From positions 1 to 64,000 of the forward strand of contig NZ_MOEN01000004.1 of the NCBI RefSeq assembly GCF_001968985.1: DNA of 64,000 nucleotides. The letters are read 5' to 3'. A model generated the notes under the pieces. That model was not told the origin of the DNA, did no database searches, and saw only the letters and a list, made by a program, of their open reading frames with translations. Each line of letters begins with the position of its first letter. Position 1 is the first letter of the stretch. Of the stretch, positions 1 through 8,036 are shown in pieces. The DNA comes from Desulfurobacterium indicum. GTDB lineage: Bacteria; Aquificota; Aquificia; Desulfurobacteriales; Desulfurobacteriaceae. The translations under genes and the position numbers were made by a program.

Positions 1-48
1 GAGGCTAAGGAAGAACTTCAGGATATGTTCTCCAGGAGGTACTCCTAA
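1..48 (+). CDS. C-terminal end of a putative transposase (partial)
   Basis: Frame 1 encodes EAKEELQDMFSRRYS followed by TAA at 46-48. The remnant at 43.2 kb encodes a closely similar end (KKEIQEMFFSKCP, then stop) directly before the same terminal repeat. Only 15 residues are visible, so the family assignment depends on that second copy and on the repeat, not on catalytic residues. Confidence 0.5.
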   Translation, partial: EAKEELQDMFSRRYS

Positions 49-72
49 TGGTTTACACAAAATTATTGACAC
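1..72 (+). mobile_element. Right end of an IS256-like insertion sequence (cut by the window edge)
   Basis: The first 48 bases are the tail of a reading frame, and bases 49-72 match the right terminal repeat of a second element at 43270-43293 (19 of 23 positions identical by eye). The sequence just before the repeat also matches (ttcagga-atgttct in both copies). The style of the repeat (ttacacaaaat followed by acac) resembles IS256/mutator-family ends as I remember them, but the family call is inference. The element lies left of the window and has inserted into the 3' part of the minus-strand gene that follows. Confidence 0.6.
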
Positions 73-721
73 AACCCCTGCTAACCTCAATCTCTATTTT
101 AATTCCGTCTTCCTCTTTCTCAAAATAAACATCTACATCCGTATCTTTAATCCTTAAAGGAAACAGAACAATATCTCCGACCGGCAAGAAATAAAAAGCC
201 ATGATAGACAAAAGAAACTTCCGATAGTCTTCTTCCGAAAGTTTACCTTCTGAAGCGGCAATAAACTCTTTTGTCATTGAAATCAAAAGAGAAACTGTCT
301 GATATGAAAATAGAGAAGATAGAAATGACGAAAAAGCTTTATCATCAATTTTATTTGCATTCCAGATTTCCAGATAATGCTTTTCAAAATAAATGGATAA
401 AACCTTTCTAAACGATTCAGAATCAAGAAATGGAAGGAGAGACTTCAATATAAACTTCTGTGCCCACTCAGGATCGATCTCCACAAGTTTTAGTTCCAGC
501 TTTGGCGCAAGAGACTTTATTATAAATGTGAGAACCTGCCCCGGCTCAAATTCGTCATCAACATCAACCTCAGCAACAATAACTTTGTTTCCAACCAAAA
601 TTTTCGCCTTTCCGTCCTCCGTATAACCTAAAAACTTTAGTTTTAGCTTTTTGCCTTTCAACTCATTGGTAGAATCACCTTTCCTCTCTCCCTGAATAAC
701 AGAAGAGAGAAGTTTCTCCAT
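53..721 (-). pseudogene. FliK-like protein, C-terminus cut off by an insertion sequence
   Basis: Reads leftward; 222 codons are visible. The last nine residues (RGCVNNFV region) are translated from the IS terminal repeat, so the native C-terminus is gone. The part just before the break (FPLRI...DVYFEKEEDGIKIEIEVS) resembles the C-terminal beta region of flagellar hook-length control proteins (FliK), which normally continues into an LG.V segment that is missing here. The FliK call is tentative. The frame stays open upstream of the ATG at 719-721 back to the cysK stop, with coding-like residues but no ATG, GTG or TTG, and the ATG has no clear ribosome binding site. Either translation starts at 721 without a good SD, or it uses a rare start further up. 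Probably non-functional. Confidence 0.5.
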
Positions 722-820
722 ATCTCTATGTGAGAAATCCTGAAGCTTTGTTGGAAGATTCCTGCTTATTGCTTCAGCAGGAATAATTCCTTCTATTTTC
801 CTTATCTCTATGACAGCCCC

Positions 821-1732
821 CTATCCAAACAGTTCAGTTGAAAGATAACGCTCGCCGGTATCAGGAAAAACTGTAACAACAGGTGTTTTAAGCTTCCCAG
901 CTTTAAAAGCTTTCAAAACAGCAGCAACATTTGCACCGGAAGAGATACCGGCAAGTATTCCAAATTCCCCAGCAAGCCTCTCACAGTAATACTTTGCATC
1001 ATCAAAAGTTACAGTGATAGAAAAAGAAACAACGGACATATCAAGCGTTTTCGGAATAAAACCGGCACCTATTCCCTGGATTTTATGAAGTCCCGGATTC
1101 CCACCTGATATAACGGCAGATTCTTCAGGCTCAACTGCAACAATAACAGCATCAGGATTTGCCTCTTTAAACCTTCTGCCAACACCTGTTAACGTGCCAC
1201 CGGTCCCAACACCGGCTACAAAGGAACCGGGAATCTCTCCAAGCTGCTCCAATATCTCAACGGCAGTGCCTTCATAGTGAGCTTTTACATTTGCAGGATT
1301 TTCAAACTGACGGGCAGGAAAATAGAGATCTGGATTTTCAGATATTCTCCTTTCAACCTCTTTTATTGCTCCAGGAATTCCGAAAGAAGCAGGTGTTAAA
1401 ATAAGTTCAGCACCGTAAGCTTTCAGTATCTTTTTTCTCTCATCGCTCATGTTTTCTGGCATAACAATCGTACAGCCATAACCTTTTGCAGCACAGACAA
1501 GGGCAAGACCTATCCCGGTGTTCCCGCTCGTAGCTTCTATTACTCTCCTTCCCTTCTTTAAAAGCCCTTTTTTCTCCGCATCCTCAACGATAGAAAGTGC
1601 AACTCTGTCCTTTATACTGCCACCGGGATTAAACATTTCAAGCTTTGCGTAAAACGTCACGCCTTCAAGAGTAAGTTCAAAAAGAGGCGTATTTCCGATA
1701 AGTTCAAGGATACTTCTTGACAACATACTCAT
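821..1732 (-). CDS. cysK: Cysteine synthase (O-acetylserine sulfhydrylase)
   Basis: A 303-residue PLP enzyme of fold type II. It makes cysteine from O-acetylserine and sulfide in the cytoplasm. The PLP lysine is K41 in GSIKDR; the substrate loop TSGNTG is at residues 68-73; the phosphate-binding GTGGT loop and the late ISSGAN motif are present. Length is normal for the CysK/CysM family; I cannot separate the two from sequence alone. The start overlaps the 3' end of the upstream SPOUT gene by 29 bases, which suggests translational coupling, and a GAGGG sequence lies about 8 bases before the ATG. In a sulfur-metabolising anaerobe this would assimilate sulfide directly. Confidence 0.93.
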   Translation of the reverse strand: MSMLSRSILELIGNTPLFELTLEGVTFYAKLEMFNPGGSIKDRVALSIVEDAEKKGLLKKGRRVIEATSGNTGIGLALVCAAKGYGCTIVMPENMSDERKKILKAYGAELILTPASFGIPGAIKEVERRISENPDLYFPARQFENPANVKAHYEGTAVEILEQLGEIPGSFVAGVGTGGTLTGVGRRFKEANPDAVIVAVEPEESAVISGGNPGLHKIQGIGAGFIPKTLDMSVVSFSITVTFDDAKYYCERLAGEFGILAGISSGANVAAVLKAFKAGKLKTPVVTVFPDTGERYLSTELFG

Positions 1733-2798
1733 TAATTAAACCCTCTATCTCTAAAATTTTTCTATTCTTTACGGTCTCTTCTTTTACTATTTTATCAAGA
1801 ATCTCATCTTTTACGACTGTAAATCCGTTTACATGCTTTGAAGCTTTACGGAAATGGAAATCTTTAAGGAAAAATTCTTCGGCGAGTTGATTATAAAAAG
1901 AGAGCAGCAAACATTTATGAACGCCGTTCACATCTTTAACTCTTTTTAGATTAGTAGCAATGTATTCTCTCGCAATTCTTAACTTCGCCTGTCTGGTAAG
2001 ATTTCGCCTTATAACCTCCTCAAGGGAATCCTCGCAAGTCAAAAAATCACACAAAAGCTTCGTAAGCTCATTGATTCTGTCTGAAACTGGAAGTATTAAA
2101 CCTCTATAAGCAATTTTTCTATGAACAGCCCCAGGGTAAATTTCAGCAGTAACACCTTTTAACCGCTCACCGTGATCAACAATCCCTCCGAAAACTAAAA
2201 CGGTATTTTCATCAACATCATCTCGCGTCAGAATCTCATCGGCATTCGGATCAAGAACGATAATACGCTTTTTTAAAGGTTTAGAACAAATCTTAAATGG
2301 AACATCCGGCGTAAAGAATTCTTTTAGAGAAGGTATACAGTAACCTTCCCTATCTATAAGATAAAAGTTCTCAGGCGTAAAGTAATCTTTAACAACACCG
2401 AACATAATCTCAAGCTGATTAAGAAGACTCCTCTTCTCCTTATCAATCAATGAAGGGAAAAATCGCATATCAACAGCAATATCAGGATAATAAAAATCAT
2501 CTTCATCTATAATATGAATACCCTCAAAATCGGAAGTTGACTTTACAATGACAGCATCAGCCTCAAGATTGCCGGATGAGAGAAGAAGGCTCACACCGTC
2601 AACATTATCAAAAATCCTGCCGGGAAGAATCTCACCAAATTCTTCCGTTCGGACAACCTTAAATCTGCCCGTAGCAATAAGGTAGGCAAGTCTGTTAAAA
2701 AGATCGCCTCTTCCCGGCTTCCTCAGATATTTAATATTCTCAATACCTGCCTGCTTTAAACGCTCCGCAAAAATCTCCTTTGCTCTCTTAAAAATCAT
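1704..2798 (-). CDS. Trm10-like SPOUT RNA methyltransferase (putative)
   Basis: About 364 residues. I chose the ATG at 2798 because AAGGAGA lies just upstream; a longer frame begins at 2843. The middle (roughly residues 200-240) has a hydrophobic strand RIIVLDP, then VLVFGGIVDHG..LKGVT, the kind of GGIVD loop seen in Trm10-like SPOUT methyltransferases, which methylate N1 of a purine at tRNA position 9 using SAM. The N-terminus is basic and helical (KRAKEIFAERLKQ), plausible for RNA binding. The catalytic loop is not conserved enough for me to predict base specificity. Transcribed ahead of cysK. Confidence 0.45.
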   Translation of the reverse strand: MIFKRAKEIFAERLKQAGIENIKYLRKPGRGDLFNRLAYLIATGRFKVVRTEEFGEILPGRIFDNVDGVSLLLSSGNLEADAVIVKSTSDFEGIHIIDEDDFYYPDIAVDMRFFPSLIDKEKRSLLNQLEIMFGVVKDYFTPENFYLIDREGYCIPSLKEFFTPDVPFKICSKPLKKRIIVLDPNADEILTRDDVDENTVLVFGGIVDHGERLKGVTAEIYPGAVHRKIAYRGLILPVSDRINELTKLLCDFLTCEDSLEEVIRRNLTRQAKLRIAREYIATNLKRVKDVNGVHKCLLLSFYNQLAEEFFLKDFHFRKASKHVNGFTVVKDEILDKIVKEETVKNRKILEIEGLINEYVVKKYP

Positions 2799-2889
2799 CT
2801 CTCTCCTTCTCAAATTTTTTGTTTTCCCTAAATTTAAAACCACTTCTCACAAATGCTAAAATGAGAAAAAAAATAGCGAGAGGTTGCAG

Positions 2890-4068
2890 GTGAAAGGAAT
2901 AGCTGATGTAAAAGGCTTTTTGTGCGGAACTGGAAAAGGCAATATAAAAGAAACCCTAAAATTATCAAATAAAAAAGATATCCTGGTGATAGTTTCCGAA
3001 AAACCGGCAACAGCAGCAGCGATCTTTACAACAAACGATGTTAAGGCTGCACCTGTTAAATTGTCTCAAAAGATAGTTAAAACCTACGAGAAGATCTGCG
3101 GAATTGTTGCAAACAGCGGAAACGCAAATGCCTGCACTGGCGAAAGGGGAATGAAAGACGCTAAAACAATGGCAAAAATCTGTCAGAAGCTCACGGGAAA
3201 AGCACCATTTCTAGTCGCATCAACAGGCGTGATAGGCGAATTCCTTCCAATGGACAGAATGAAAACAGGAATAGAAAAAGCGGTAGGAAACTTAGGAAAG
3301 GCAACATCAAAAGAGGCGGCAGAAGCGATAATGACAACCGATACCTTTCCGAAAACCGCTTACTTTGAAGGAAAAGGTTTCACCATCGGTGGAATAGCAA
3401 AAGGGGCGGGCATGATAGATCCTGCAATGGCAACGATGCTCTCGTTCATCACCACAGATGTAGAAATAGAGAAAAAATTGCTTGAAAAAGCGTTAAAAGA
3501 AGCAAACGAAGTAAGCTTTAACGCAATAACCGTTGATGGTGACATGAGTACTAACGATACCGTAATTGTCCTTGCAAACGGTGCATCAGAAAAAAGAATA
3601 ACTGAAGAAAACTATAAAGAATTTTTAGATGGCCTGACAAATATAATGAAATCCCTTGCCTATCAAATTGTAAAAGATGGAGAAGGTGCAACAAAAGTGG
3701 CGAGGATTAAAGTCATCGGTGCAAGAACAAAAAAAGAAGCAAGGAAAGTAGCAAGGAAAATTGCCCTTTCACCATTGGTAAAAACAGCCATCTTTGGCTG
3801 CGACCCGAACTGGGGAAGAATCATAGCAGCAGCCGGCAGCGCAGGCGTGAAATTAGTTGAAGAGAGAATCGAACTTAAAATCGGAGACTACCTGCTTTTC
3901 AAAGGAACAAAAGCAGATTACGACGAAAGTAAAGTTCACAAATATATGAAAGAAAACGAAGAAATTGTTATAGAAGTGGATCTTAACCTTGGCAGTGCAT
4001 CTTTTGAATACTTAACCTGCGATTTTACCTATGAATATGTGAAAATAAACGCCGAATACAGGACTTAA
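2890..4068 (+). CDS. argJ: Bifunctional ornithine acetyltransferase / N-acetylglutamate synthase
   Basis: Recycles the acetyl group in arginine synthesis: transfers acetyl from N-acetylornithine to glutamate and can use acetyl-CoA. The precursor cleaves itself before the threonine in the ATML motif (here MATMLSF, threonine about residue 182), giving alpha and beta chains. [10 protein letters not shown] and DPNWGRI are further family motifs. Length (392 aa) is normal. I place the start at GTG 2890 because GCGAGAGG ends six bases upstream; a TTG at 2884 would touch the SD. Divergent from the SPOUT gene across about 90 bases, and followed by coaX after a single base. Confidence 0.93.
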   Translation: MKGIADVKGFLCGTGKGNIKETLKLSNKKDILVIVSEKPATAAAIFTTNDVKAAPVKLSQKIVKTYEKICGIVANSGNANACTGERGMKDAKTMAKICQKLTGKAPFLVASTGVIGEFLPMDRMKTGIEKAVGNLGKATSKEAAEAIMTTDTFPKTAYFEGKGFTIGGIAKGAGMIDPAMATMLSFITTDVEIEKKLLEKALKEANEVSFNAITVDGDMSTNDTVIVLANGASEKRITEENYKEFLDGLTNIMKSLAYQIVKDGEGATKVARIKVIGARTKKEARKVARKIALSPLVKTAIFGCDPNWGRIIAAAGSAGVKLVEERIELKIGDYLLFKGTKADYDESKVHKYMKENEEIVIEVDLNLGSASFEYLTCDFTYEYVKINAEYRT

Positions 4069-4069
4069 A

Positions 4070-4744
4070 ATGGTTGTCCTAATAGACGCAGGTAATACTT
4101 TTGTTAAAGCTGTTATATGGGACGGGAAAGCTTTTGAAAATCTCATCAGAATTCCAACAAAAGAGGCGGAACAATCTTTCCCTTTAAAAGGAAAAAAGGC
4201 AATCATTTCAAGCGTTGTTCCGTCCTTGAAAAGAACGTTTGAAGAAGCCTTTGAAAGCGTAACTTTCATAAATGTCTCAATTCCTTTACCTGTAAGGATA
4301 GACTACAAAAACCCGGAAAGGTTGGGCGCTGATAGAATAGCTCTTGCCTGTGGAGTTTTAGACTATGGAGACAGCGGCATAGTTGTGTCGGCAGGAACAA
4401 CAGTGGTTGTTGACATAGTTATTGAAAAAACCTTTATCGGCGGGATCATCCTGCCGGGAGTAAAAGCAATCCATAGGGCACTAAACTTAGTTACAGAACA
4501 ACTTCCAGAAGTAGAGGATAAATTTACCGATACATTTCCTGGGAAATCAACAGCAGAATGTATAAAAGCGGGAACAACACTCGCCATGAAAGGAGCAATT
4601 AAAGAGATAACCCAAAAATATCCCGAACTTCCCGTTATTTTTACTGGTGGATACGGAAACAAACTAAGGGAAAGTATGGGGAAAGGAATTTATGATCCAT
4701 TCCTTATTTTTAAAGGCTTGGTAAAAATTTCAGAAGAAAAATAA
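4070..4744 (+). CDS. coaX: Type III pantothenate kinase
   Basis: Phosphorylates pantothenate, the first committed step of coenzyme A synthesis. The ASKHA fold is visible: DAGNT at residues 6-10 (phosphate 1 loop), PERLGADR at about 82-89, and the SAGTTVVVD loop at 107-115, followed by GGIILPG. At 224 residues it is a little shorter than the usual 240-260. It starts one base after the argJ stop, so the two are co-transcribed. A strong hairpin terminator follows the stop codon. The pathway link to panB at 15.7 kb is functional, not positional. Confidence 0.92.
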   Translation: MVVLIDAGNTFVKAVIWDGKAFENLIRIPTKEAEQSFPLKGKKAIISSVVPSLKRTFEEAFESVTFINVSIPLPVRIDYKNPERLGADRIALACGVLDYGDSGIVVSAGTTVVVDIVIEKTFIGGIILPGVKAIHRALNLVTEQLPEVEDKFTDTFPGKSTAECIKAGTTLAMKGAIKEITQKYPELPVIFTGGYGNKLRESMGKGIYDPFLIFKGLVKISEEK

Positions 4745-4771
4745 GAAAGGGGGCTTCCACCCCCTTTCTTA
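4742..4771. terminator. Bidirectional hairpin terminator between coaX and groEL
   Basis: A 12-bp perfect stem, TAAGAAAGGGGG pairing with CCCCCTTTCTTA around a 6-base loop, sits between the convergent coaX and groEL genes. It begins in the coaX stop codon. T-rich flanks on both strands suggest it ends both transcripts. Confidence 0.85.
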
Positions 4772-4789
4772 TCGTTATCAAAACTACCA

Positions 4790-6433
4790 TTAATATTCAG
4801 GCATTGGAGGTACGTTTTTCTCTTCTTTCTCAGGGATTTCAGTAATTGTAGCCTCCGTTGTGAGGAGAAGACCAGCAACTGAAGCAGCATTCTGGAGAGC
4901 AACTCTCTCAACCTTAGTTGGATCGATTACACCCGTCGCTACAAGGTCTTCAAATTCGCCTTTTCTTGCGTTGAATCCGTAGTTTACACCTTTTTCATTA
5001 ATTAGCTCTTTAACCTTCTCAACAACAACCTGTCCAGCATAACCTGCGTTTTCAGCAATCTGTCTTAATGGTGCTTCAACAGCTTTCTTAACTATCTCAA
5101 CGCCATGCTTTCTGTCAATTTCATTAGCTTCATCAAGCTCTTTTATGAGCTCATCAAGCTTCCTTGCAGCAGCAAGAAGTGCTGTTCCACCACCAGGAAC
5201 TATACCCTCTTCTACTGCAGCCCTTGTTGCGTGAAGTGCGTCTTCAACCCTTGCCTTCTTCTCTTTAAGTTCAGCTTCAGTAGCAGCTCCTACCTTGATA
5301 ATGGCTACACCTCCTGCAAGTTTGGCAAGCCTTTCCTGAAGCTTCTCTTTGTCATATTCGGAAGTAGCCTTTTCAAGCTCAGCTTTAATCTGCTTAATTC
5401 TTGCTTCAATTTCTTCTGGCTTACCTTTACCACCGATGATTGTTGTATGCTCTTTGTCAACAACAACTTTGTCAGCCTGACCAAGCATATCAAGTGTAAC
5501 GTTTTCAAGCTTGATGCCAAGATCTTCAAGTATAGCCTGTCCACCTGTAAGGATAGCAATATCCTGAAGCATAGCTTTTCTTCTTTCACCAAAACCAGGT
5601 GCTTTAACAGCACATACGCTTAATGTTCCACGGAGCTTGTTAACAACGAGCGTTGCCAGAGCTTCACCTTCTACATCTTCAGCGATGATGAGAAGTGGCC
5701 TTCCTTCTCTTGCAACAGCTTCAAGAACTGGAAGAAGTTCTCTTATGTTTGAAATCTTCTTACCGTAGATGAGAATGTAAGGATTCTCAAGAACAGCTTC
5801 CATCTTGTCAGGATCTGTTACGAAGTATGGAGAGAGGTAACCTCTATCAAACTGCATACCCTCAACAACTTTAAGTTCTGTCTTGAGACCTTTAGCCTCT
5901 TCAACAGTGATAACGCCTTCCTTACCTACTTTGTCCATAGCTTCAGCGATGAGTTCGCCAATCTCTTTATCGTAGTTTGCAGAAATTGTTGCAACCTGGG
6001 CAATCTGTTCTTTTGTTTCAACAGGTTTTGATATCGCTTTAAGCTCTTCTACAACCTTTTCAACAGCAGCGTCAACACCTCTTTTAAGTTCAATAGCGTT
6101 ATCGCCAGCCGTTACAAACTTAAGACCATCGTTAAAGATAGCCTGAGCAAGGACAGTAGCTGTTGTTGTTCCGTCACCAGCCTTATCGGCTGTCTTTTGA
6201 GCAACCTCTTTAACAAGCTGAGCTCCGATATTTTCAATTGGATCTGCAAGTTCAATCTCTTTTGCAACAGTAACACCATCTTTTGTAACAAGCGGTGAAC
6301 CAAACTTCCTTTCAATAACAACATTTCTACCACCGGGACCCATTGTTGCCTTTACAGCGTTGGCAAGCTTATCAACACCTATCTTAACTTTTTGTCTTGC
6401 TTCATCAGCAAATCTAATATCCTTTCCTGCCAT
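4790..6433 (-). CDS. groEL: Chaperonin GroEL (Hsp60)
   Basis: ATP-driven tetradecameric folding chamber that works with GroES. Diagnostic stretches: [10 protein letters not shown] near residue 30, [11 protein letters not shown] near 85, and VPGGGTALL near 410. The start is the ATG at 6433 (MAGKD), with AAGGAGGAGG about eight bases upstream; an in-frame GTG lies nine bases earlier. About 547 residues. The C-terminus ends NVPPMPEY and lacks the glycine-methionine repeat tail seen in most bacterial GroELs. It follows groES after 26 bases and is controlled by the CIRCE operator upstream of groES. Confidence 0.97.
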   Translation of the reverse strand: MAGKDIRFADEARQKVKIGVDKLANAVKATMGPGGRNVVIERKFGSPLVTKDGVTVAKEIELADPIENIGAQLVKEVAQKTADKAGDGTTTATVLAQAIFNDGLKFVTAGDNAIELKRGVDAAVEKVVEELKAISKPVETKEQIAQVATISANYDKEIGELIAEAMDKVGKEGVITVEEAKGLKTELKVVEGMQFDRGYLSPYFVTDPDKMEAVLENPYILIYGKKISNIRELLPVLEAVAREGRPLLIIAEDVEGEALATLVVNKLRGTLSVCAVKAPGFGERRKAMLQDIAILTGGQAILEDLGIKLENVTLDMLGQADKVVVDKEHTTIIGGKGKPEEIEARIKQIKAELEKATSEYDKEKLQERLAKLAGGVAIIKVGAATEAELKEKKARVEDALHATRAAVEEGIVPGGGTALLAAARKLDELIKELDEANEIDRKHGVEIVKKAVEAPLRQIAENAGYAGQVVVEKVKELINEKGVNYGFNARKGEFEDLVATGVIDPTKVERVALQNAASVAGLLLTTEATITEIPEKEEKNVPPMPEY

Positions 6434-6459
6434 GATTCTCACCTCCTCCTTGAATTTTT

Positions 6460-6747
6460 TTACTCAACAATGGCAAGAATGTCTTCCTCTCTGATGATGA
6501 GATATTTCTCACCATCAAGCTCAACTTCATTTCCTGCATACTTGCTGTAAAGAACCTTATCACCTTCCTTCACTTTTAAAGGCCTTACCTCACCGTTGTC
6601 AAGAAGTTTACCTTCACCAACGGCAACAACCTCTCCAATTTGAGACTCTTCCTTAGCGGTATCTGGAAGGATAATTCCACCAGCGGTCTTCTGCTCCATC
6701 TCAACTTTCTTTACAACCACCCTATCATAGAGAGGCTTTAACTTCAT
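6460..6747 (-). CDS. groES: Co-chaperonin GroES (Hsp10)
   Basis: A 95-residue cap for the GroEL chamber. Family landmarks: the N-terminal [10 protein letters not shown] strand, the mobile loop around TAGGIILPD (residues 21-30), and [14 protein letters not shown] (about 60-74). Normal length. A GGAGGGTGAG ribosome binding site precedes the ATG. First gene of the groES-groEL operon. Confidence 0.97.
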   Translation of the reverse strand: MKLKPLYDRVVVKKVEMEQKTAGGIILPDTAKEESQIGEVVAVGEGKLLDNGEVRPLKVKEGDKVLYSKYAGNEVELDGEKYLIIREEDILAIVE

Positions 6748-6774
6748 CGTCTCACCCTCCTTTTTCTGTGATTT

Positions 6775-6801
6775 TTAGCACTCACTTAAAATGAGTGCTA
6801 A
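6775..6801 (-). promoter_or_regulatory. CIRCE operator (HrcA binding site)
   Basis: Perfect inverted repeat TTAGCACTC, nine bases, GAGTGCTAA, identical to the consensus CIRCE element. It lies 27 bases upstream of the groES start. HrcA bound here represses groESL at normal temperature; hrcA itself is not in this window. Confidence 0.96.
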
Positions 6802-6815
6802 TCGACTCACTATAT

Positions 6816-6843
6816 AATTTAGAGAAAGGGTATAAAGTGTCAA
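6816..6843 (-). promoter_or_regulatory. Predicted sigma70-type promoter of groESL
   Basis: Read on the minus strand: TTGACA (6838-6843), a 16-base spacer, then TAAATT (6816-6821). CIRCE follows immediately downstream, over the expected transcription start, which fits HrcA repression. The -35 is perfect; the -10 matches 4 of 6. Confidence 0.5.
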
Positions 6844-6904
6844 GGGGGAAATGTTAGAATTTTGAAATCTTGAAAAACAAATCGAGTGAGAAATCTAGGA
6901 ATTC

Positions 6905-7279
6905 TTACTCAGATATGTAGCACTTCACTTTTCCTATAAGATCACCACGAGAATGGATTATTTCACATTTAACATTAACTTGATCAACATAAAACTGACA
7001 AACCCTTGTTGCAATATATACTTTGCTATCGTTAGTATCAAGAACAACCAAACATTTATCTTCAGAACCTGGAACTGTACACTCTTTTGATATTGTGCCA
7101 TTATCTGCACATTCAGCACACAGACTTTGAATACAGTTAAGTAGATTCTGCTGAACCTTTGCAACAACAGACTTATTTCTAAATTTCATATAAGAAGGAA
7201 CAGCTATGACTGTAAGAACAGAAATAATCACAATTACAATTAAAAGTTCAACAAGAGAAAACCCTCCCTTACTCCACAT
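6905..7279 (-). CDS. Type IV pilin-like protein (minor pilin or pseudopilin)
   Basis: A class III prepilin signal: short basic leader, then GGFSLVELLIVIVIISVLTVIAVPSY, with PilD cleavage expected after the glycine before FSLVE. About 124 residues from the ATG at 7279, preceded by AAAGGGTGG. The mature part is cysteine-rich (about eight cysteines, including CIQSLCAEC), which suggests a disulfide-held head domain. It lies just downstream of the major pilin, behind a terminator hairpin, so it may be made at a lower level by read-through. Confidence 0.8.
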   Translation of the reverse strand: MWSKGGFSLVELLIVIVIISVLTVIAVPSYMKFRNKSVVAKVQQNLLNCIQSLCAECADNGTISKECTVPGSEDKCLVVLDTNDSKVYIATRVCQFYVDQVNVKCEIIHSRGDLIGKVKCYISE

Positions 7280-7344
7280 AGCATCCACCCTTTACATAAA
7301 ATCAGCAATCATTAGTTCAGCATTATATATTATACACGATTAAA

Positions 7345-7384
7345 TAAGAATAAATAAAAAAGCGGGCGGGTTATCCCGCCCGCT
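7345..7384 (-). terminator. Terminator after the major pilin gene
   Basis: A 10-bp GC stem, AGCGGGCGGG pairing with CCCGCCCGCT around a TTAT loop (7361-7384). On the minus strand a T-rich run follows. It lies between the pilin stop and the downstream minor pilin gene. Confidence 0.8.
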
Positions 7385-7404
7385 AACCACACTATGAAGT
7401 TAAA

Positions 7405-7755
7405 TTATTGTGGAGTACATGTAATTGTATTCGTCGTTGTATCAGCTGTACAAGAAACAGCATGTCCTTTCACAGTAAAGGTTGTAGGATCTATACTAGA
7501 AAGATTACCGCTGCTATCAAGAGTTATAGTTGCATTAGTGTTATTATCATCTTTTACAGGGCAAGTATAAGTAGTAGTTCCGTTGTCAGCAAACTGAGCC
7601 ATTGCAGCAGTTAAACAGGATGAAAGAGTTGCTTGAACATTTGCAGCAGCAGCCTTTCTCACATAATTTGTGTACTGCGGAATAGCGACAGCTGCAAGGA
7701 TTGCGATAATAGCTACAACGATAAGTAGCTCGATAAGTGTAAACGCTTTTCTCAT
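7405..7755 (-). CDS. pilA: Major type IV pilin
   Basis: A 116-residue prepilin: leader MRKA, then [24 protein letters not shown], the classic N-methylated hydrophobic helix with glutamate at mature position 5. The mature part is short, Thr/Asn/Asp-rich, and holds four cysteines (LSSCL, YTCPV, AVSCT, ITCTP) that could form two disulfides. Pilins this short with an exposed helix resemble the PilA-N type. Strong SD GAAAGGAGG. It has its own terminator and a sigma54-like promoter with upstream palindromes, consistent with regulated high-level expression. Confidence 0.88.
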   Translation of the reverse strand: MRKAFTLIELLIVVAIIAILAAVAIPQYTNYVRKAAAANVQATLSSCLTAAMAQFADNGTTTYTCPVKDDNNTNATITLDSSGNLSSIDPTTFTVKGHAVSCTADTTTNTITCTPQ

Positions 7756-7816
7756 GGTTTACCTCCTTTCTATAAAAGTTTTTTGTAGGCTTTTTAAAAC
7801 CTCACTAATTATTTTT

Positions 7817-7832
7817 AGCATTAAGCGTGCCA
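7817..7832 (-). promoter_or_regulatory. Predicted sigma54 (RpoN) promoter of the major pilin
   Basis: On the minus strand the sequence reads TGGCACGCTTAATGCT: the -24 element TGGCAC is perfect, the GG to GC spacing is exactly 10 bases, and the -12 element reads ATGCT against a TTGC(A/T) consensus. The predicted start lies about 50 bases before the pilin ATG. Pilin genes are often RpoN/PilR-controlled. Confidence 0.68.
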
Positions 7833-7932
7833 ACTTCACGGTTTCAGCTGTAAAAATAAATATAAACCATGAATACCATGAATCATCTCTGTTTCACATT
7901 CCTATTCTCTATCAGATACTTTTTTAAACAAT

Positions 7933-7949
7933 GTGACAAAAATTGTCAC
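7933..7949. promoter_or_regulatory. Upstream palindrome, copy 1 (candidate activator site)
   Basis: GTGACAAAAATTGTCAC: two perfect 7-base arms (GTGACAA/TTGTCAC) around AAA. It lies about 134 bases upstream of the predicted sigma54 start of the major pilin and about 90 bases from the divergent kinase gene. An identical copy lies 41 bases further. The TGTC half-sites fit PilR-type enhancer binding, by inference. Confidence 0.7.
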
Positions 7950-7973
7950 TCATTAAGTTAAATTAAGATTCGT

Positions 7974-7990
7974 GTGACAAAAATTGTCAC
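7974..7990. promoter_or_regulatory. Upstream palindrome, copy 2 (candidate activator site)
   Basis: Identical to copy 1 over all 17 bases (GTGACAAAAATTGTCAC). The 41-base offset is close to four helical turns, so both would lie on one face of the DNA, as expected for cooperative binding. It could also act on the divergent gene at 8037. Confidence 0.7.
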
Positions 7991-8036
7991 TATTAGAAAT
8001 GCTATCATTTGTTAACTCAACTTCAGGAGAAAAGCG

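Noticed and set aside
5105-5623. 172-codon plus-strand frame inside groEL
   Set aside because: Antisense shadow of a certain gene; Cys/Phe/Ser-rich noise.
7933-7990. Reading the twin palindromes as CRP or FNR sites
   Set aside because: The spacing between TGTGA and TCAC is nine, not six, bases, and the FNR core TTGAT is absent.
7933-7990. Reading the twin palindromes as a short CRISPR array
   Set aside because: Only two 17-base units with a 24-base gap, no cas genes, and they are placed as promoter enhancers.
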